From an uncultured Bacteroidota bacterium (GTDB taxonomy: Bacteria > Bacteroidota > Bacteroidia > Flavobacteriales > Flavobacteriaceae), in contig CACCAP010000001.1 in assembly GCA_902544085.1 (NCBI GenBank), positions 124,001 to 188,000 of the forward strand: 64,000 nucleotides of DNA, in the 5' to 3' direction. Of the stretch, positions 16,229 to 25,048 are shown in pieces. Numbering within the stretch: position 1 is the first letter of the stretch; every line of letters starts with the position of its first letter. The notes beneath the pieces are model-generated. The model did not search any database and was not told the DNA's origin. It saw nothing but the letters and a program-made list of their open reading frames with translations. Both the position numbers and the translations under genes were made by a program.

Positions 16229-16612
16229 TTAAGTAGATCCAATAACTTGCTTTAAATCAGAAATTTGACTTTCCCAAAGCATTTTACCCTCCTCTACTTC
16301 GTCTTTTTCTGCAAAGTCAAATACAACTAGTGAAACGTCCTTAGTTAGCTCATCTACAACAATATTAATTTCAAAAAAAGTTTCATCGTCATTTTCTAAC
16401 CACTTAAATCTGACATATTTATTGTTCTTATATGAAATTAATTCTGCCTTTTCTTCAACACCATCCCAAAAAAAAGAGAAAATTTTTCCCCTTGAGTTGA
16501 CATTGTCAGCAAACCATTCAGATAAGCTTGAAGCTGTGGAAATATATTGATACAACATGTTAGGGGAGGCTTGTATCGGAAACTCTAGCTCATATTTAAT
16601 TTTTTCTGACAT
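16229..16612 (-). CDS. START-like/AHSA1-type domain protein
   Basis: A small protein of about 127 residues with a SRPBCC fold. YELEFPIQASPNMLYQYISTASSLSEWFADNV is typical of the flavobacterial START-like family, and FFWDGVEEKAEL and VRFKWLEND resemble AHSA1-type strands. Ligand and role are unknown. I prefer the ATG at 16612; the frame also permits a TTG at 16621. It is followed on the same strand by the class IV aminotransferase. Confidence 0.86.
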   Translation of the reverse strand: MSEKIKYELEFPIQASPNMLYQYISTASSLSEWFADNVNSRGKIFSFFWDGVEEKAELISYKNNKYVRFKWLENDDETFFEINIVVDELTKDVSLVVFDFAEKDEVEEGKMLWESQISDLKQVIGST

Positions 16613-16674
16613 ATGAGACAATATAATACTAAAAAATCAAAATCAACTATTTTTTTTTTTTTTTTAAACAGTGT

Positions 16675-16704
16675 TTGACCCTAGTAATATTGTTTTTATA
16701 TTTG
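16675..16704 (+). promoter_or_regulatory. Canonical Bacteroidota promoter for tRNA-Met
   Basis: TTG at 16675-16677, a 19-bp spacer, then TATATTTG at 16697-16704, a full match to TTG-N19-TAnnTTTG. The tRNA 5' end follows 9 nt later. A run of 16 T lies immediately upstream (16650-16665). Confidence 0.75.
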
Positions 16705-16713
16705 AGCACTTTT

Positions 16714-16787
16714 GGCGAGGTAGCTCAGGCGGTTAGAGCGTCGGATTCATAACCCGGAGGTCGGGAGTTCAAGTCTCCCCCTCGCTA
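16714..16787 (+). tRNA. tRNA-Met (CAT anticodon)
   Basis: Complete cloverleaf of 74 nt: acceptor GGCGAGG paired with CCTCGCT (terminal G-T), D-arm GCTC/GAGC, anticodon loop TTCATAA with anticodon CAT, T-arm GGGAG-TTCAAGT-CTCCC and discriminator A. The anticodon stem has an A-C closing mismatch, as in other Bacteroidota tRNA-Met genes of this type. CCA is not encoded in full. The G1-U72 wobble and the lack of three G-C pairs below the loop suggest the elongator rather than the initiator. The last three bases are also the stop codon of the convergent hisS. Confidence 0.93.
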
Positions 16788-18155
16788 CATTTTAGAAAAT
16801 TCGTGAACAAAGTTTTTGAGCTTGAATAGTTTCTCACTGCCATTATCCATTATTCTGATTTTGACATTACCTCCGTCCTTTTCTGCTTGACCATAAATTA
16901 TCACAAAATTGAATTTATTCTTATCAGCAAATGAAAACTGCTTTGAAATTTTTATCGAATCAGGAAAAACAAATACATTTCTGCCAAGATCTCTCAATCC
17001 GTCAATTATTTGTTGTATTTCATTAACTAAATTCATATCAAAGTTGATAATTAAAATATCATTTGAAAGTACCTTCATAGTTGGAAAAAGATTTTTCTCA
17101 TTCATTAATAAATGAATTCTTTCAAGTCCAAAAGATATTCCTATTCCTGACAGGTTATCAACACCAAAAGATTTTGTTAAATCTGAATATCTTCCACCAC
17201 CGCCCAATGAACCTGTAGATGAGTCAGGATCAACAACCTCATAAATTAAACCTGTATAATAATTTAATCCTCTGGCTAAAGATAAATCAAATTCGATTTC
17301 AACTAATTCATCTGAATTTTCCATCATTTCATAAATCTTATTAATTTCATCAATTGCTTTGATTGATAATGCGTCTGAAAATTCATTTGTGATTTTTTTT
17401 ATTAAATCAGAAAAATTTCCTGAATATCTAAATAATTCGAACAGATAATCTATACTACTGTCTCTGATACCCAATTCTATTCTAAGTAAATTTCTTAGTT
17501 TTTCTGAGCCAATCTTGTCCTTCTTGTCAATTAGAGTTATAAATTCATTAAATCTTTCACTTATTCCAATTTTATTTGCGATGGAATTTAAAATTTGTCT
17601 GTGATTAACTTTGATTTTTACATCTTTTAAACCTAATTCAATGAAAACCTTAGAATAAATTTGAATCATCTCATATTCGAGCAACAAAGAATCAGACCCA
17701 ATAGCATCAGCATCACATTGTGTAAACTCTTGAAACCTCCCTCTCTGAGGTCTATCAGATCTCCATACTTTTTGAATTTGAAACCTTTTAAATGGGAAGT
17801 TTATATCGTTGAAGTGTTGAGCAACAAATCGCGCCAAAGGAACAGTCAAATCAAACCTTAAACCCTTTTCGCTAATTGATGACACAAACTGATTCAATTT
17901 ACCAGCAGATAATGACTCAATATCAGCTTTTTTCACCTTTTCGCCACTGTTAATTATATTGAAAATAAATTTATCACCCTCATCACCATATTTTTCGTAA
18001 AGTGTTGCTCTTTTTTCAATTGATGGAGTCTCAATTTCGGAGTAGCCGAAGGAAATAAAAACGTTTTGAATTTTATTTATGATGAATCTTACTGAAAGTA
18101 ATTCATTAGGTCCATAATCTTTAGTTCCTTTAGGGTTGGTAGATTTATTTGACAT
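16785..18155 (-). CDS. hisS: Histidyl-tRNA synthetase
   Basis: A class II synthetase charging tRNA-His. The 456 residues include motif 1 near the start (PKGTKDYGP), RFDLTVPLARFVA, motif 2 FQIQKVWRSDRPQRGRFQEF with QCDADAIG, the histidine-binding GLNYYTGLIYEV and motif 3 GIGISFGLERI, then an anticodon-binding domain from about 365. The TAG stop lies within the last three bases of the convergent tRNA-Met gene. rplI is 47 nt upstream on the same strand, so hisS may be read through from the ribosomal operon. Confidence 0.96.
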   Translation of the reverse strand: MSNKSTNPKGTKDYGPNELLSVRFIINKIQNVFISFGYSEIETPSIEKRATLYEKYGDEGDKFIFNIINSGEKVKKADIESLSAGKLNQFVSSISEKGLRFDLTVPLARFVAQHFNDINFPFKRFQIQKVWRSDRPQRGRFQEFTQCDADAIGSDSLLLEYEMIQIYSKVFIELGLKDVKIKVNHRQILNSIANKIGISERFNEFITLIDKKDKIGSEKLRNLLRIELGIRDSSIDYLFELFRYSGNFSDLIKKITNEFSDALSIKAIDEINKIYEMMENSDELVEIEFDLSLARGLNYYTGLIYEVVDPDSSTGSLGGGGRYSDLTKSFGVDNLSGIGISFGLERIHLLMNEKNLFPTMKVLSNDILIINFDMNLVNEIQQIIDGLRDLGRNVFVFPDSIKISKQFSFADKNKFNFVIIYGQAEKDGGNVKIRIMDNGSEKLFKLKNFVHEFSKM

Positions 18156-18202
18156 ATTTAATCAAATATCACTCTTTTAAAAAAAATAAAAAAATAAAGG
18201 AA

Positions 18203-18652
18203 TTACTTTTCTGAAGAAACAACCTCAAAAGAAAGTTCAAAGTTAACTTCTCTGTGTAGTCTTATTTTTGCGGAATATTTACCAGTTTTCTTGATGTTTG
18301 AGGATAAAATAATACTATTTTTTTCTATTTCAAATCCTTCTTCTAGAAGTTTCTTGCTAATATCCAAATTGGTAACTGAACCAAATAGTTTATCAGTTTC
18401 GATAACTTTTGCAGGGATGGTAAGATCCAGCTTTTCTAATTTTTTCAGAATTTTGTTGGCCTCTTCAATTGCAAGTTTGTCTTTGTTGGCAGACTGTTTT
18501 AGTTTTTCAGCAAGAGCTTTTTTTGCTGAAATTGTTGCTAGTATAGCTTTTCCCTGCGGAATTAAGAAATTTCTTCCATAACCGTTCTTGACAGTAACGA
18601 CATCATCGGCAAAGCCCAAGTTTTCAACATCCTTTTTTAAAATTATCTCCAT
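18203..18652 (-). CDS. rplI: 50S ribosomal protein L9
   Basis: A 149-residue L9 with the N-terminal rRNA-binding domain (MEIILKKDVENLGFADDVVTVKNGYGRNFLIP, of which GYGRNFLIP is the signature), a long linking helix (about 42-75) and the C-terminal domain. Third gene of the rpsF-rpsR-rplI operon, 5 nt after rpsR. Confidence 0.97.
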   Translation of the reverse strand: MEIILKKDVENLGFADDVVTVKNGYGRNFLIPQGKAILATISAKKALAEKLKQSANKDKLAIEEANKILKKLEKLDLTIPAKVIETDKLFGSVTNLDISKKLLEEGFEIEKNSIILSSNIKKTGKYSAKIRLHREVNFELSFEVVSSEK

Positions 18653-18657
18653 ATTTT

Positions 18658-18945
18658 TTATTTGAGTAAATCAGCTTGGTATGGAAGTAAAGCAAGATGA
18701 CGTGCTCTTTTTACAGCTACAGATATTTTTCTTTGAAATTTTAAGGATGTACCAGTTAATCTCCTAGGTAAGATTTTGCCTTGCTCATTTATGAACTTTA
18801 ACAAGAAATCGGGATCTTTATAATCAATGTGTTTTATTCCAAGTCTTTTGAATCTACAGTACTTTTTTCTATTTTTTGTTGAGATATCTAATGGTGTTAA
18901 ATATCTAATTTCACCTTGGTTTGTGTTTACATTTAAATCCGCCAT
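18658..18945 (-). CDS. rpsR: 30S ribosomal protein S18
   Basis: A 95-residue S18. [22 protein letters not shown] and [16 protein letters not shown] with [14 protein letters not shown] are diagnostic; the normal partner is S6 on the 30S platform. Middle gene of the operon, 5 nt from each neighbour. Confidence 0.97.
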   Translation of the reverse strand: MADLNVNTNQGEIRYLTPLDISTKNRKKYCRFKRLGIKHIDYKDPDFLLKFINEQGKILPRRLTGTSLKFQRKISVAVKRARHLALLPYQADLLK

Positions 18946-18950
18946 AATTG

Positions 18951-19298
18951 TTAAACTTTTTCTTTTTTCATTCTACTTCTTCTTTTAACCGACCACTCTG
19001 TGGCATATTTATCTAGTTTGACATTTAGATAGCGCATAACTCTTTCATCTCTCTTTAACTCTGTCTCGTAAATATTAATGATATTATCATCTCCACTGTA
19101 CTCAAAATCAATTAAAGCATAAAATCCGCTTAATTTGTTTTGAATTGAGTAAGCTAACTTTTTGAGACCCCAATTTTCAGTATCAATAATTTTACAGCCA
19201 TTGTCCTTTAGGAAACTTTGATACTTTTTGATTACATCATTAACCTGAGCTTCGGACAAAGCCGGATTTAATATAAATGTCGATTCGTAGTGATTCAT
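18951..19298 (-). CDS. rpsF: 30S ribosomal protein S6
   Basis: S6 of 115 residues from the ATG at 19298: [16 protein letters not shown] and [17 protein letters not shown] are typical. The frame extends to a TTG at 19313, but the promoter box occupies those bases, so the ATG is preferred. S6 binds S18, the next gene. A complete TTG-N19-TATTTTTG promoter lies 12 nt upstream. Confidence 0.96.
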   Translation of the reverse strand: MNHYESTFILNPALSEAQVNDVIKKYQSFLKDNGCKIIDTENWGLKKLAYSIQNKLSGFYALIDFEYSGDDNIINIYETELKRDERVMRYLNVKLDKYATEWSVKRRSRMKKEKV

Positions 19299-19310
19299 AA
19301 ATTTCGAGGG

Positions 19311-19340
19311 CAAAAATACTGTTTATATCAAGACTTCCAA
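19311..19340 (-). promoter_or_regulatory. Canonical Bacteroidota promoter of rpsF-rpsR-rplI
   Basis: On the minus strand, TTG (19340-19338), a 19-bp spacer and TATTTTTG (19318-19311) match the consensus fully. The ATG of rpsF is 12 nt downstream. Confidence 0.75.
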
Positions 19341-19353
19341 AAAAAAATATAAT

Positions 19354-21753
19354 TTAATTATAGGGATCTACATCGACATTTGTTTTGATCAATCTAAACT
19401 CGCTATATGTGTTAAACTTTTTTAAAATTTTTGATACAATATTTTTTATTAAAAACAGCTTGTCTTCAGGATTAACTTTTATTAATAAATTCATCAGAAA
19501 TTCATTTTTTATTTTTGATATAATAGGAAATTCGGGTCCTAATATTTTAGATTTCATATTCTTTTTTAAAGCATTTGCAAACCAATTTGAACCATCATAT
19601 AAAATTTTCCTATTTCTTGAACGAAACTTTATTTTAATGAGTTTAACATAGGGTGGATAGCTAAATTCTTTTCTCTGGGCTAATTCTCCATCGAAATAAT
19701 TTATATCATCATCTAGTTGTAGTCTTCTGTTCAAACTGTGGTTTACATTTTTTGTTTGTATTAGTACAGTTCCTTGTGATTTTGATCTACCAGCCCTTCC
19801 GGAAACTTGCCTTATCATTTGAAAATATTTTTCATTGGCACGAAAATCTGGATAATTCAATAAAAAATCCGATTCAATTACACAGACCAACGAAACATTA
19901 CTAAAATCAAGTCCCTTAGTAACCATCTGAGTACCAACCAAAATATCAAACTCTTTTTCTTCAAATCCTCTTATTATTGACTTAAAACTTTTTTTAGTTC
20001 GTGTAGTATCGTAATCCAATCTTGCTACCGAGACATTAGGAAATTTTTTTTCAATTTCATTTTCTATTAATTGTGTACCAACTCCTCTTCGATTTAGTGA
20101 AGGCAGGCCACAACTTGAGCAATTTTTTTTCTCTGGTTCGTGATGACCACAATAATGACACTTTAATGTGTTTGCATTCAAATGATATGTCAAACTTATG
20201 TCACAATTTGGACAATTTTCAACCTCATTACATGCAGTGCATTGAAGAAAAGTTGAATAGCCTCTTCTGTTTCTGAAAATTATAACTTGCTCTTTTTTTT
20301 CAATTCTTAATTTAATTTCACTTATAACTTTATCGCTGAATAATTTTTTTGTTGATGAATGATCTAAAAATTGAATTTTTGGTGGGTCAAAACCTCCAAA
20401 CCTTCTTCTCAAATTAACCAAAGAGTATTTTCCAATTTTTGCATTATAAAAAGACTCCAAACTAGGAGTCGCGGAACCTAAAAGAACAGAACATCCATGA
20501 ATTTTTGATAAGTAAACTGCAATATCTCTAGAGTTGTAGTAAGGTGATTTTTGAGTTTGTTTATATGAATTTTCATGCTCCTCATCCACTATTATTAAAC
20601 CGTTGTTTCTAATAGGAAGAAAAACTGCTGACCTTGCTCCCAGTATCAAGTAAGGATCATCTTTTGAAATAATTTTTTTCCATATCTCTAATCTTGTTTG
20701 AGGATTTACAGATGAGTGATAAACAATTAATTCTTTATCAAAAAAAGAGTTTAACCTATTAACTAATTGTGTTGTTAATGCAATTTCGGGGACAAGAAAA
20801 AGGACAGATTTACCTTGATTTAGTTGGTTTTTTATACATTCAACGTAAATTTCAGTCTTCCCAGAAGAAGTAACGCCATGAAAGAGAATTACTTTTTCTT
20901 TTTTAATTTCTTTTTCAATTCGGTTGTAAGAAGTTTTCTGATCCTTTGACAGTTCAATTTTTTTATCGATTTTCTTATCAATATCTTGAGATCTTAAAAT
21001 ATTTTTTTTGAACTCAACTAGAGCATTTGATCTTATCAAGGATTTGATCGCTGAGTCTGAGATATTAAGTTTGTTTTTAACTCTACTTTTACTTATTTCA
21101 GTTTGATTTTCTAAGAAAAATAAATCAATAATTTTTTTTTGGAGCGGAGTTTTGGCCAAATTATATGGATCTACAGACTTATTTATCTTTAAGTACGATT
21201 TAATTATGGGCTTATAATAATCAAATACTTCCTCACTTAGAAGAATTTTATTTTTTTCAATTAACTCATCAATTAATTTAATTGATTCTTTTCCATAAAT
21301 TTTAATAATATCCTTAAGAGTAATCTCTACGGAATTTTTAATATCATTTAAAATTAATTTAGCTTGATCCGAGGTTTCTAAATTGTTTTTTTCATTTGAT
21401 AACTTTATTATTGTTTCACTTTTCACTAAAAATATTTTAGGTAAAGCAGTTTCATAAACTTTTCCAATCGGACACAAATAATATTCACTGATCCATCTAA
21501 ACAAATCTATTTGCTCAGTTGAAAGACATGGTGAATCATCTACAATAAACTCAATATCCTTCAAATTAAAATCATATTGTTTATTAATAAATTTTTTAAC
21601 AACTATTGCCGTGTATAATTTTTTGTGACCAAAACTGACAATTACTCTGGAGCCTTTTTTTATATTTTCGAATTCTAATTTAGATACCATGTAATCAAAA
21701 GTTTGGCTTAATGGAATTGGAATTACGACCTCAACTGTATATAGATCCGACAA
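19354..21753 (-). CDS. priA: Primosomal protein N' (PriA helicase)
   Basis: PriA reloads the replisome at stalled forks using 3'-5' helicase activity. The 799 residues show an N-terminal DNA-binding domain, Walker A HGVTSSGKTE, motif II IIVDEEHENSYKQ, the zinc-binding cysteines CTAC, CPNC, CHYC and CSSC, and the helicase motifs GTQMVTKGLDF and QVSGRAGRS. The start is TTG at 21753, matching the conserved beginning VEVVIPIPLSQTFDY; no ATG is near. It is divergent from rdgB, with 44 bp between the starts. Confidence 0.95.
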   Translation of the reverse strand: MSDLYTVEVVIPIPLSQTFDYMVSKLEFENIKKGSRVIVSFGHKKLYTAIVVKKFINKQYDFNLKDIEFIVDDSPCLSTEQIDLFRWISEYYLCPIGKVYETALPKIFLVKSETIIKLSNEKNNLETSDQAKLILNDIKNSVEITLKDIIKIYGKESIKLIDELIEKNKILLSEEVFDYYKPIIKSYLKINKSVDPYNLAKTPLQKKIIDLFFLENQTEISKSRVKNKLNISDSAIKSLIRSNALVEFKKNILRSQDIDKKIDKKIELSKDQKTSYNRIEKEIKKEKVILFHGVTSSGKTEIYVECIKNQLNQGKSVLFLVPEIALTTQLVNRLNSFFDKELIVYHSSVNPQTRLEIWKKIISKDDPYLILGARSAVFLPIRNNGLIIVDEEHENSYKQTQKSPYYNSRDIAVYLSKIHGCSVLLGSATPSLESFYNAKIGKYSLVNLRRRFGGFDPPKIQFLDHSSTKKLFSDKVISEIKLRIEKKEQVIIFRNRRGYSTFLQCTACNEVENCPNCDISLTYHLNANTLKCHYCGHHEPEKKNCSSCGLPSLNRRGVGTQLIENEIEKKFPNVSVARLDYDTTRTKKSFKSIIRGFEEKEFDILVGTQMVTKGLDFSNVSLVCVIESDFLLNYPDFRANEKYFQMIRQVSGRAGRSKSQGTVLIQTKNVNHSLNRRLQLDDDINYFDGELAQRKEFSYPPYVKLIKIKFRSRNRKILYDGSNWFANALKKNMKSKILGPEFPIISKIKNEFLMNLLIKVNPEDKLFLIKNIVSKILKKFNTYSEFRLIKTNVDVDPYN

Positions 21754-21797
21754 AGTAAAATTGGTTTTTTAGTTAATTTAGCAATTTAATAGGATTT

Positions 21798-22382
21798 ATG
21801 GAACTTATAATTGCTAGTCAAAACCAAAATAAGTTGGTGGAGTTTAAAAAAATTTTGGGAGACAAAATTAATTTGTTCAGTTTGAGTGAAATTGGTTTAA
21901 ATCAAGAAATTCCTGAGAATGAAAAAACCATAAAAAAAAACGCAATGTTTAAAGCTAAGTTTGTAAACATACAAACAGGAAAAAATGTTTTTGCTGATGA
22001 TACTGGCCTAGAAATTGATTCATTAAATGGAGAGCCTGGGGTTTATTCAGCAAGGTACTCCGGGGTTAAGAGAAACTCAGATAAAAATATTGAATTGGTA
22101 TTAACTAAACTAAAAAATAAATCCAATAGAAACTCAAGATTTAAAACTATTATTTCTCTAATTCTTGATGGTAAGAGTGTTAATTTTGAGGGTGTTGTTG
22201 AGGGAAAAATAACTGAAGAAAAAAGAGGTAATAATGGTTTTGGTTACGACCCAATTTTTCAACCCAATGGATATGCATCAACATTCGGCGAAATGAGTTT
22301 AAAGGAAAAAAATAAAATTAGTCATAGGTCAATAGCAATTAATAAAATGGTACAATATTTAAAAGAAAATAATTTATTGTAA
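21798..22382 (+). CDS. rdgB: RdgB/HAM1-type non-canonical purine NTP pyrophosphatase
   Basis: Hydrolyses dITP, XTP and similar nucleotides, keeping deaminated purines out of DNA and RNA. The 194 residues include the N-terminal IIASQNQNKLVEFKKIL, the substrate loop FADDTGLEIDSLNGEPGVYSARYSG, GNNGFGYDPIFQP and KNKISHRSIAINKM. Normal length. The next gene follows after 9 nt. Confidence 0.95.
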   Translation: MELIIASQNQNKLVEFKKILGDKINLFSLSEIGLNQEIPENEKTIKKNAMFKAKFVNIQTGKNVFADDTGLEIDSLNGEPGVYSARYSGVKRNSDKNIELVLTKLKNKSNRNSRFKTIISLILDGKSVNFEGVVEGKITEEKRGNNGFGYDPIFQPNGYASTFGEMSLKEKNKISHRSIAINKMVQYLKENNLL

Positions 22383-22391
22383 GTTTATTTT

Positions 22392-23153
22392 ATGAGGATA
22401 TTAAATATTTTCATCTTAGTTTTTTTTAGCACAAGTTGCTACATTTTTTCACAAGATTTAGTAATAGGAGTTGTACAAAATGATGCTGATTCAAAGCCTA
22501 TATCAAATGTTCACGTAATCAACCTTAATAAAGTTGAGGGAACAATTACTAATAAGGATGGTGAGTTTGAAATTAATGCCCAAGTTAATGATACCTTGTT
22601 TTTCTCTTATTTAGGCTTTAAATCCATAAAAATTAGAGTAACCAATGACTTAATAAGATTTCAAAATTCTAAGATTAAATTAACTGAGCTAGCATATGCA
22701 TTGGAAGAAGTTGTTGTAAGCCCCTATCAACTAACTGGTTACCTAGAGATTGATGCAAGAAATATCCCGCTTAGTAAAACATACCGATACAATATTCCCG
22801 GACTACCCACAAGGGGATACGAAGCCGGAACCAGTAGCCCAGGTGCTATTAGTAAGGTTTTTGCTGCTATATTCAATCCAGTGGATTTTCTTTATAACAT
22901 CTTTGGTAAAAAACCAAGGCAAATGAATAAACTAAAATTAATGAAAGAAGATTATCAAATTAGAGAACTTCTGAGCACAAAATTTGATCGTGAAACATTA
23001 GTTGAATTGTTACAAATAGATAAGTTTGATATAGATGAAATTCTGAGAAATTGCAGTTACTCGGAAAGTTTTATTTTATCTGCAAACGACTTACAAATTC
23101 TTCAAGCAATAAGTCAGTGCTACGAAGAATTCAAACTGCTTAAGAGAAAATAA
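22392..23153 (+). CDS. Exported carboxypeptidase-like regulatory domain protein
   Basis: A 253-residue protein with a signal peptide (hydrophobic core about 4-14, possible cleavage after IFSQ near residue 20). An N-terminal beta-sandwich of the carboxypeptidase-D regulatory-like type (VVQNDADSKPISNVHVINLNK ... GEFEINAQVNDTLFFSYLGF), the domain also found before TonB-dependent receptors, is followed by a region of unknown fold. The downstream part has no receptor barrel. Function unknown; envelope location is likely. Confidence 0.8.
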   Translation: MRILNIFILVFFSTSCYIFSQDLVIGVVQNDADSKPISNVHVINLNKVEGTITNKDGEFEINAQVNDTLFFSYLGFKSIKIRVTNDLIRFQNSKIKLTELAYALEEVVVSPYQLTGYLEIDARNIPLSKTYRYNIPGLPTRGYEAGTSSPGAISKVFAAIFNPVDFLYNIFGKKPRQMNKLKLMKEDYQIRELLSTKFDRETLVELLQIDKFDIDEILRNCSYSESFILSANDLQILQAISQCYEEFKLLKRK

Positions 23154-23173
23154 ATTTCTTTTCCTAGATATAT

Positions 23174-23181
23174 TATCTTTG
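23174..23181 (+). promoter_or_regulatory. Putative -7 promoter box for purB
   Basis: TATCTTTG, matching TAnnTTTG, 7 nt before the purB ATG at 23189. No TTG at -33. A leader of at most a few bases would result. Confidence 0.5.
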
Positions 23182-23188
23182 CATAATA

Positions 23189-24550
23189 ATGAAACAACGA
23201 ATTAATTCGATTTCACCAATTGATGGAAGATATTTTGATAAAGTTCAAGTTTTATCTAATTTTTTCTCGGAAAAAGCACTAATTAAATATAGGCTAAAAA
23301 TTGAAATTGAATATTTTATTTCTCTATCTAAATTAGATATTAAAGAGTTCAAAGGTTGGAATAGTCAAAATGACAAACACTTAAGAAAAATATACCTTGA
23401 ATTCAATGAGAGTGATGCTCTGGAAATAAAAAAAATAGAAACAATTACAAATCATGATGTTAAGGCAGTCGAATATTTTTTAAAAAAGAAGTTCGAAACA
23501 CTTGGATATGAAAAATTTTCTGAATTTATTCATTTTGGACTAACATCACAGGACATTAATAATACTGCAATTCCTCTGCTAATAAAAGATTTTTTAGAAT
23601 TTGAAATCAAAGACAAAAATAACGATGGTTATTACCAACAAATTTCTAGGTTAATAGATAAAATTGAAGAAAAATCTAAAAAATATAAAAACATTTCAAT
23701 GTTGGCTAAAACACATGGTCAGCCTGCATCACCAACAAAACTAGGTAAAGAGTTCAAGGTTTTCTCAACAAGGATCAGAGAACAAATTAAATTATTAAAG
23801 AAAATTCCACACTCGGCTAAATTTGGTGGAGCAACAGGAAATTTTAATGCTCACCATGTAGCATTTCCCAAAATTCAATGGAAAAAATTTGCTAATGATT
23901 TTGTAAATGGACTAGGATTAAAATTATCTTATCCCACTACCCAGATAGAACACTATGATAATTTAGCTGCTTTGTTTAATAACCTTAGTAGGATTAATAA
24001 TATTGTTATTGATTTTAATCAAGATATGTGGCTCTACATTTCAATGGATTACTTTAAGCAAAAAATCAAAAAAGGTGAAATTGGTTCATCAGCAATGCCT
24101 CATAAGGTTAACCCGATTGATTTTGAAAATTCAGAGGGTAACCTTGGCTTAGCCAATTCTATATTCAATCACTTATCATCAAAACTTCCAGTGTCGAGAC
24201 TTCAAAGGGATTTAACGGATAGTACGGTGCTTAGAAATATAGGTGTTCCAATTGCTCATTCGATTGTTGCAATAAGGTCTACAATCAAGGGCATAGATAA
24301 ACTGCTAGTAAATCAAGAAAAAATCAATGAGGAACTGAACAAAAATTGGATTGTGGTTTCAGAGGCGATACAAACAATATTGAGAAGAGAGGGTTATCCG
24401 CATCCTTACGAAGAACTAAAAAAGCTAACAAGAAATAATAAAAAAATTGATAGAGAGGTTTTTATTAACTTCATTAACTCTTTGAACATAAATAAAAATA
24501 TAAAGGAAGAATTAAAAAAAATTAATCCACATAATTACACTGGAATTTGA
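23189..24550 (+). CDS. purB: Adenylosuccinate lyase
   Basis: PurB releases fumarate twice in purine synthesis (from SAICAR and from adenylosuccinate). The 453 residues carry the fumarase-superfamily signature GSSAMPHKVNPIDFENSEG, the catalytic His region HGQPASPTKLGKEF and HFGLTSQDINNTA. Normal length. The TGA overlaps the TTG start of the next gene (TTGA). Confidence 0.96.
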   Translation: MKQRINSISPIDGRYFDKVQVLSNFFSEKALIKYRLKIEIEYFISLSKLDIKEFKGWNSQNDKHLRKIYLEFNESDALEIKKIETITNHDVKAVEYFLKKKFETLGYEKFSEFIHFGLTSQDINNTAIPLLIKDFLEFEIKDKNNDGYYQQISRLIDKIEEKSKKYKNISMLAKTHGQPASPTKLGKEFKVFSTRIREQIKLLKKIPHSAKFGGATGNFNAHHVAFPKIQWKKFANDFVNGLGLKLSYPTTQIEHYDNLAALFNNLSRINNIVIDFNQDMWLYISMDYFKQKIKKGEIGSSAMPHKVNPIDFENSEGNLGLANSIFNHLSSKLPVSRLQRDLTDSTVLRNIGVPIAHSIVAIRSTIKGIDKLLVNQEKINEELNKNWIVVSEAIQTILRREGYPHPYEELKKLTRNNKKIDREVFINFINSLNINKNIKEELKKINPHNYTGI

Positions 24551-25038
24551 AATTAAGAAAAACTCAATTTATTTTTTTATTAATTATAATTGCCACTTTA
24601 TCAAGGCTTATCCCCCACCCTCCAAATTTTACACCAATAACTGCGATAGCTTTATTTTCAATTACAAAATTCCACAACAAATTTTTAGCAACCTTAACTC
24701 CGCTATTATGTCTATACCTATCAGATTTATTTTTAGGATTTTATACCATTAATATATTTGTTTACTTATCATTTACATTTGTAAGCTTATTGGGATATTA
24801 CATTGGAAAAATAAACTTGTACTCAGTTCTTTTGTCAAGTATATTGTTTTTTATAATTTCTAATTTCGGAGTATGGATTTTAGGTTACCCTAAAACAATT
24901 GAAGGATTTTTTTTATGCTACTTTAATGCAATACCTTTTTTTGGATACACAATTTTAGGAGACTTGTTTTATTGTTATGTAATAAAATTAGTTTACAATT
25001 ATTTTGAAAGAAAAAACTATAATAAATTAGTTTCTTAA
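24547..25038 (+). CDS. DUF6580-like membrane protein
   Basis: A 163-residue protein with several hydrophobic helices. RLIPHPPNFTPITAIALF near the N-terminus and the closing PFFGYTILGDLFYC match the DUF6580 putative transport family, whose substrate is unknown. The start is TTG at 24547, overlapping the purB stop as TTGA, with no ATG before the conserved part. Its 3' end is 10 nt from the convergent rmuC. Confidence 0.8.
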   Translation: MKLRKTQFIFLLIIIATLSRLIPHPPNFTPITAIALFSITKFHNKFLATLTPLLCLYLSDLFLGFYTINIFVYLSFTFVSLLGYYIGKINLYSVLLSSILFFIISNFGVWILGYPKTIEGFFLCYFNAIPFFGYTILGDLFYCYVIKLVYNYFERKNYNKLVS

Positions 25039-25048
25039 GTAAGAAAAA

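Noticed and set aside
16650-16665. Run of 16 T upstream of tRNA-Met
   Set aside because: A homopolymer of this length may reflect read error; I do not give it a function beyond lying next to the promoter.
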